A stretch of 35,739 bases of DNA from Acidimicrobiia bacterium (GTDB lineage: Bacteria; Actinomycetota; Acidimicrobiia; Spongiisociales; ZC4RG35), in NCBI GenBank assembly GCA_025928935.1, contig JAICNB010000028.1, positions 1 to 35,739 on the forward strand, written 5' to 3'. The position numbers and the translations under genes are program-made. Position 1 is the stretch's first letter. The number at the start of each line of letters is the position of its first letter. This document shows, in pieces, positions 32,379 through 35,739 of the stretch. The notes below the pieces were generated by a model that was not told the DNA's origin, ran no database searches, and was given only the letters and a program-made list of their open reading frames with translations.

Positions 32379-33725
32379 TCAGGAGTCCTCGCAGCCAACC
32401 CCGTCTCCGTCCCGGTCGAGGTCGTAGTCGTCGGGGCCTACCACGTTGACCCGGCCAACATACTCAGGCCCGTTTCCTGACCCGCCGGCGCAGTCGACAT
32501 CCGACACGATCGGCACACAGGCCCCGGTGTAGGAAGGGTGACATCCTGACTCAGGCGCCGCTGTCGTCGCCGGGGCCACAGTCGTCGTGGTCGTAGTAGA
32601 CGTGGTGGTAGGTGGGACAAAGGGCAAGGAATGGACGATGTTGCCTTTGTGATCCTGCACGAAGGCGGTGTCACCGTCGTTGTTCCACACCGCACCGTTG
32701 TTGCACCAGAACAGGGCCTGGGCTGTGTCCGTGCCACACCCGGTGTGGATTTGCACCACGGCCCCAGCGGCCAACACGAAGCCGGCGGGGAAGCCATAGC
32801 GATGAGAGGCGGACTCGTCTTTGACAACCCAGCCGGTCATGTCCACGCCCAGGGAGCCATCGTTTCGTACCCGCACGTACTCCGAGTTCAGGTCGTCGTT
32901 GTCATCGCCTGGGGCGTCGGCCGCGACAGTGACGACCGTGATCTCGGTGCCAGCGTCGGGCCCGCAGGCGTCGGGCGCCCACATGCCCAGCTCGGCAGCC
33001 TGGGCCTCCTCTTGGGCAGCGTCGAATCGAGCAGCCAGAGCGGTGTCGGGCGGATACTCGCGGGAGAGGGCAGCGCCGCGTCGCACGAGCTCCTCGTTGA
33101 CCGACATGCCACCGATCCATAGGTATCGGAGCAAGCGTTCGAACTGGTCGCGATTCGTCGTATCGACGGTTACTGCCAGGTCGGTCCCGACTGGGATCAG
33201 CGTGGCGAGGACGAGGGCCGCCTCCTCGCTGAAGCACTCGTCCGACTCGGGTGAGTTCACTCCGATCAGCCGAATGGTGTCTGAGGAGCCGGAGTCGGTT
33301 CGGACGCCGATAGTGTCGCCATCGGTGATCCGCGTCACTGTCGCTGCTTCGGCACCGGCCGGGGCGATGGAGGCGGGGTCCCCCGATGGGCCTGGCGACG
33401 GCGGCGCGAACAACACGTCCGCCTGAGGCACGTCGGGCATGGGGATCGGCGAGGTGGTAGTGGTTGTCGGAGCGGTAGTGGTCGTGCTTGCCGCCTCGGT
33501 CGTGGTGGTCGACGCAACCGTCGTGGTCGTCGGGGCCGCGTCGACTGGGGGTTCCTCGGAAGGTGGGGCGAGACCACCACCAATCATCATGACGACCAAC
33601 GACGAACCGAGCACGGCTCCGCCGCGCTTCCGGGTGGTGACTTGCAACCTTCCAAGCGGTCGGACAACATTGACAAGACCGAACAAGAGCCCGGCCAGGC
33701 CAACCAGAATCAAGAAATTCCCCAT
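32379..33725 (-). CDS. Membrane-anchored thermonuclease with lamin-tail and Excalibur domains
   Basis: From ATG 33725 the protein has 448 residues in clear modules: two hydrophobic segments (about residues 4-21 and 37-53), a Thr-rich linker (66-92), a staphylococcal-nuclease domain (about 128-255), a lamin-tail-like beta domain (SEYVRVRNDG to a Trp-rich NNDGDTAF segment), a second Thr-rich linker and a C-terminal Excalibur domain with the Ca-binding pattern DLDRDGDGVGCED. SNase residues visible are the DGDT loop, Arg152, Glu160 and an Arg in FERLLRYLW; the usual Asp of the D(T/A)PE motif is Asn157. It is probably exposed outside the membrane and degrades nucleic acids. There is no good ribosome site. 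The upstream frame runs into the malQ remnant and is spurious. Confidence 0.88.
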   Translation of the reverse strand: MGNFLILVGLAGLLFGLVNVVRPLGRLQVTTRKRGGAVLGSSLVVMMIGGGLAPPSEEPPVDAAPTTTTVASTTTTEAASTTTTAPTTTTTSPIPMPDVPQADVLFAPPSPGPSGDPASIAPAGAEAATVTRITDGDTIGVRTDSGSSDTIRLIGVNSPESDECFSEEAALVLATLIPVGTDLAVTVDTTNRDQFERLLRYLWIGGMSVNEELVRRGAALSREYPPDTALAARFDAAQEEAQAAELGMWAPDACGPDAGTEITVVTVAADAPGDDNDDLNSEYVRVRNDGSLGVDMTGWVVKDESASHRYGFPAGFVLAAGAVVQIHTGCGTDTAQALFWCNNGAVWNNDGDTAFVQDHKGNIVHSLPFVPPTTTSTTTTTTVAPATTAAPESGCHPSYTGACVPIVSDVDCAGGSGNGPEYVGRVNVVGPDDYDLDRDGDGVGCEDS

Positions 33726-33784
33726 CGGTGACGGAAAGTAGGAGAAGACGGGGTGGAGTGACCTAGGTCGGGCGACTCTTTGGA

Positions 33785-34348
33785 TTCCCAGTCCCGCCGC
33801 CGGTCCGGGGCGTTCATTCCCGCCTCGGCGCCGAGCCCCAGGATGTCCTGGACGGGGACATCGAAGTCCTGGCCCGGGAGCGACTGACCAAGCCATCCCG
33901 GCCCCTCCCACTCCTTGAATCCGGCGAACCGCTCTAACCGAGCCGGATCCGCCTGCCGCAGACTGGATCCTGCTGCCTTCGCAAGAAGGCCCAGCTTCTT
34001 GGAGTAGACCGTCCGTAATCGACCCGATCGTCTCGGGTAATCGCCACTTCGTCGCGGTCATCGGGGTCGATCAGACCCGAGTCCAAGAGGAGATCGAAAC
34101 TGTCAGCAGCGGGTTGCCGGCGAAGCTGGACAGAGAGGAGTAAGGCGAGTTGCCGAACCCGGTCGGTCCCACCGGGAGGACCTGCCAGTACCGCTGGCCG
34201 GCCCGGCGAGGCGCTCGGCGAAGAAACGCGCCTGCGGTCCGAGGTCTCCGATCCCAAGACGACCCGGCAGAGAGGTGATGTGCATCAGCAGCCCGCTGGA
34301 ACGTCTCGTTGGAAGGGGTCCCGGTTCGGTGACCACCGGTTCGTGCAA
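33785..34348 (-). pseudogene. malQ: malQ (4-alpha-glucanotransferase) remnant with frameshifts and a large internal deletion
   Basis: Four consecutive pieces on the minus strand read as MalQ only if the frame is changed: GLLMHITSLPGRLGIGDLGP (34300-34200), GQRYWQVLPVGPTGFGNSPY with SLSSFAGNPLL (34200-34105), LLLDSGLIDPDD up to VDYG (34110-34010), then KKLGLLAKAAG with FAGFKEWEGPGWL (34005-33890). The last piece jumps directly to the C-terminal signature VPVQDILGLGAEAGMNAP (33865-33805). About 300 central residues, including the catalytic acids, are missing. At least three frameshifts plus the deletion mark a decayed gene, though indels from assembly could add to the count. No intact copy is in the window. 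Confidence 0.85.
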
Positions 34349-34398
34349 GCAGGTGGAGCGATCCGACCTGTCTGCTCGACAGATAGCCTGTCCGTTCG

Positions 34399-35031
34399 TT
34401 GAGCCGGGTGTTGATCATTGGAGCGAGCCGGGGGATCGGGCTTGGTCTGGTCGAGGTCCACCTCGACGACGGTTGGGGAGTGCATGCCACCACTCGGGAC
34501 GGCAACCTACCCCGCCAGCACCCGGAATTGACCACCCATCGACTCGAGGTGCGGGACCACGACCAGCTCACCACCCTGGTCGATCAACTCGACCAACCGC
34601 TGGACCGAATCATCCACAACGCCGGGATCATGCGGGGCCCCCGAGCCGAGATCATGGAGGTCAACACCGAGGCGCCGATCCGGATCGTCGAGGCTCTGCT
34701 CACCGCGGGAAGACTCACCCCGGGTGGGGCCGTGGCGATCATGACCTCCCAGGCGGGTGCGCGTCGAGGCAGGAGCGGCAGTCTCGGCGACTACGGCGAC
34801 TCCAAGGCTGCCCTCAACGACGAGTTTCGTCGTCGCAGCGACCACTGGCGGGAACTGGGGGCGATCGCCGTGGTCATCCACCCCGGTTGGGTACGGACCG
34901 ACATGGGCGGCCGGGGCGCATCACTTTCCATCGAGGAGAGCTGCCAAGGGGTGAAGACGGTGCTCGACCGGCTCATCCCCGAAGACCATGGCAAGTTCCT
35001 CACCTGGGACGGGCGCATCCACCCCTGGTGA
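34399..35031 (+). CDS. Small SDR-family oxidoreductase (C-factor-like)
   Basis: The 210-residue protein has the cofactor motif IGASRGIG (residues 7-14), HNAG at 73-76, a Ser at 117 in IMTSQAG, and an intact YxxxK (Tyr132, Lys136 in DYGDSKAAL). It is therefore an ordinary catalytic SDR, in contrast to the one at 30400. The start is TTG 34399 or GTG 34408; no strong ribosome site precedes either. The short form and HPGWVRTDMGG near the C-terminus resemble the CsgA/C-factor-like group. It diverges from the malQ remnant and precedes a cupin gene, with no link to the catabolic island evident. Confidence 0.87.
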   Translation: MSRVLIIGASRGIGLGLVEVHLDDGWGVHATTRDGNLPRQHPELTTHRLEVRDHDQLTTLVDQLDQPLDRIIHNAGIMRGPRAEIMEVNTEAPIRIVEALLTAGRLTPGGAVAIMTSQAGARRGRSGSLGDYGDSKAALNDEFRRRSDHWRELGAIAVVIHPGWVRTDMGGRGASLSIEESCQGVKTVLDRLIPEDHGKFLTWDGRIHPW

Positions 35032-35102
35032 AGATGGGCGAGGCCACGCCGTAACACCGAGTCTGCACGAGCCCCCGGACCTCGATGGGCTATGTTGCAC
35101 CG

Positions 35103-35477
35103 ATGCCCCATCTGGTTCGACGAGCCGACCTGCCGACTCTCGAGTCGACGAGGGACGGGCGTCACCGTGTGGACCTGGTCACCGAGGAGCTGTTTGGCTT
35201 CAACGATCTCCAGGCCGACCACATCACATACCGTCCGGGAGACACCGCCGCGGCGCACTACCACGTCGGCGCCCGCCACATCTGGTTCGTGTCCGAAGGG
35301 CGAGGGACCTTTCACGTCGATGACGAGACTTTCGAGGTCGAGGCCGGCGATGTGGCGACGGCTGGGGACGGGGAGGTTCATTGGTTCGAGAACCCCCACG
35401 AGGAGCCGTTCGCCTTCTACGAGCTGTGGGTCCCTGCGCCGAAAGAGACCATCTGGGTCCGAGAAGACGACATCTGA
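35103..35477 (+). CDS. Cupin-2 domain protein
   Basis: I favour ATG 35103 over ATG 35085 because the longer form adds only six residues and TATGTT at 35091-35096 could be a -10 box for a leaderless message. The 124-residue protein has both cupin motifs: HYHVGARHIWFVSEGRGTF for motif 1 and GDVATAGDGEVHWFEN for motif 2, with candidate metal ligands His, His and His (Glu in the usual fourth position is less clear). It is a small cytoplasmic beta-barrel. Function could be sugar isomerase-like, dioxygenase-like or purely ligand-binding. Confidence 0.82.
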   Translation: MPHLVRRADLPTLESTRDGRHRVDLVTEELFGFNDLQADHITYRPGDTAAAHYHVGARHIWFVSEGRGTFHVDDETFEVEAGDVATAGDGEVHWFENPHEEPFAFYELWVPAPKETIWVREDDI

Positions 35478-35490
35478 ACTTGGGCACCCA

Positions 35491-35508
35491 ACGTGTGAGT
35501 TCACACGT
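35491..35508. repeat. Near-perfect palindrome ACGTGTGA-GT-TCACACGT
   Basis: Two perfect 8-base arms flank GT, 13 bases after the cupin stop. It could be a terminator stem or a protein-binding site; there is no T tract. It is unrelated to the GntR operators. Confidence 0.5.
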
Positions 35509-35739
35509 CCACACGCCGACGGGCCCCGGCCGAGCTGATCGCCTCACGGTTCACATGAGACCTCGGCCGGACCAGAACGATGGCATGACTGCTTGGATCG
35601 CCGGCGTTCGGGAAGCTGCAGTCATGGCATCGACCAGATCGAAGAGCGTTGCAGTCAACAGCCCCACCGGCTCGCTGCTCTCCTAGCGCCCGGGGAGCCT
35701 GATCCCCCGCTTCTCCCTTCGGCCACCAGCGACTTGAAA
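35509..35739. other. Apparently non-coding tail with an inverted repeat
   Basis: No recognised gene is visible to the right edge. CATGACTGC (35584-35592) and GCAGTCATG (35618-35626) form a perfect 9-bp inverted repeat. A short minus-strand frame of about 40 residues covers the repeat, but it has no homologue I recognise and no convincing start. Confidence 0.4.

Noticed and set aside
32630-33741. Apparent repeats of ACC/GTC-type triplets in the nuclease gene
   Set aside because: They encode Thr-rich linkers of the nuclease and are not a tandem repeat locus or CRISPR.
35566-35691. Minus-strand frame of about 40 codons ending in a FWSGRGLM segment
   Set aside because: It looks protein-like, but it is too short, begins after an in-frame stop, lacks a ribosome site and matches nothing I recognise; the 9-bp inverted repeat explains part of its sequence.

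Overview
The window reads as a high-GC actinobacterial chromosome segment. Threonine-rich linkers behind a lipobox and behind membrane anchors, frequent GTG/TTG starts, TTGA/ATGA/TGATG stop-start couplings and a luciferase-like (LLM) oxidoreductase fit an uncultivated actinobacterium, perhaps Acidimicrobiia-like. That placement is inference from style and gene content. No rRNA, tRNA, CRISPR array or complete insertion sequence was seen.

Layout. (1) 1-6723, minus strand: the N-terminal 2241 residues of a giant NdvB-type glucan synthase/phosphorylase running off the left edge. (2) 7037-8918, plus strand: a four-gene cassette of a cytoplasmic-looking zinc metalloprotease and three small unknown proteins. 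One of these is a free-standing copy of the N-terminal domain of the protease. (3) 9025-10161: a sulfide:quinone oxidoreductase/flavocytochrome c-like flavoprotein. (4) 20740 down to 10192, minus strand: a tightly coupled ten-gene operon for a molybdenum hydroxylase large subunit, a UbiD decarboxylase, a small zinc ribbon, an M20-like protein, a PaaK-like CoA ligase, a cupin, a thiolase, a C-N hydrolase, an LLM oxidoreductase and UbiX. (5) 20857-26450, plus strand: a lipoprotein-dependent ABC importer (binding protein, permease, ATPase, permease) followed by an amidohydrolase and a cyclase-family hydrolase. (6) 28025-26476, minus strand: a GntR/FCD regulator and an alpha/beta hydrolase. (7) 28053-32335, plus strand: a crotonase-like protein, an acyl-CoA ligase, an SDR without a recognisable catalytic triad, a second amidohydrolase and a truncated gene start. 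(8) 32379-35739: a membrane-anchored nuclease, a decayed malQ, a small SDR, a cupin and a mostly empty tail.

Regions 4-7 look like one catabolic island of about 22 kb. Three copies of a palindrome, TATGGTATACCATA and two variants, lie in the shared divergent promoter at 20.8 kb, at the GntR start/crotonase promoter at 28.0 kb and in the SDR promoter at 30.36 kb. A single GntR/FCD repressor therefore probably controls uptake, both catabolic arms and itself. UbiX, UbiD and a small CxxC/CxxC zinc ribbon together resemble the B, C and D components of VdcBCD/BsdBCD-type non-oxidative (hydroxy)aryl-acid decarboxylases. With a molybdenum hydroxylase subunit, two CoA ligases, a thiolase, a C-N hydrolase and several ring- or amide-opening hydrolases, the island fits import and breakdown of an aromatic or heteroaromatic carboxylate, possibly nitrogen-containing. 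The substrate cannot be read from the sequence. The best candidates for undescribed biology are this island and the small metalloprotease cassette.
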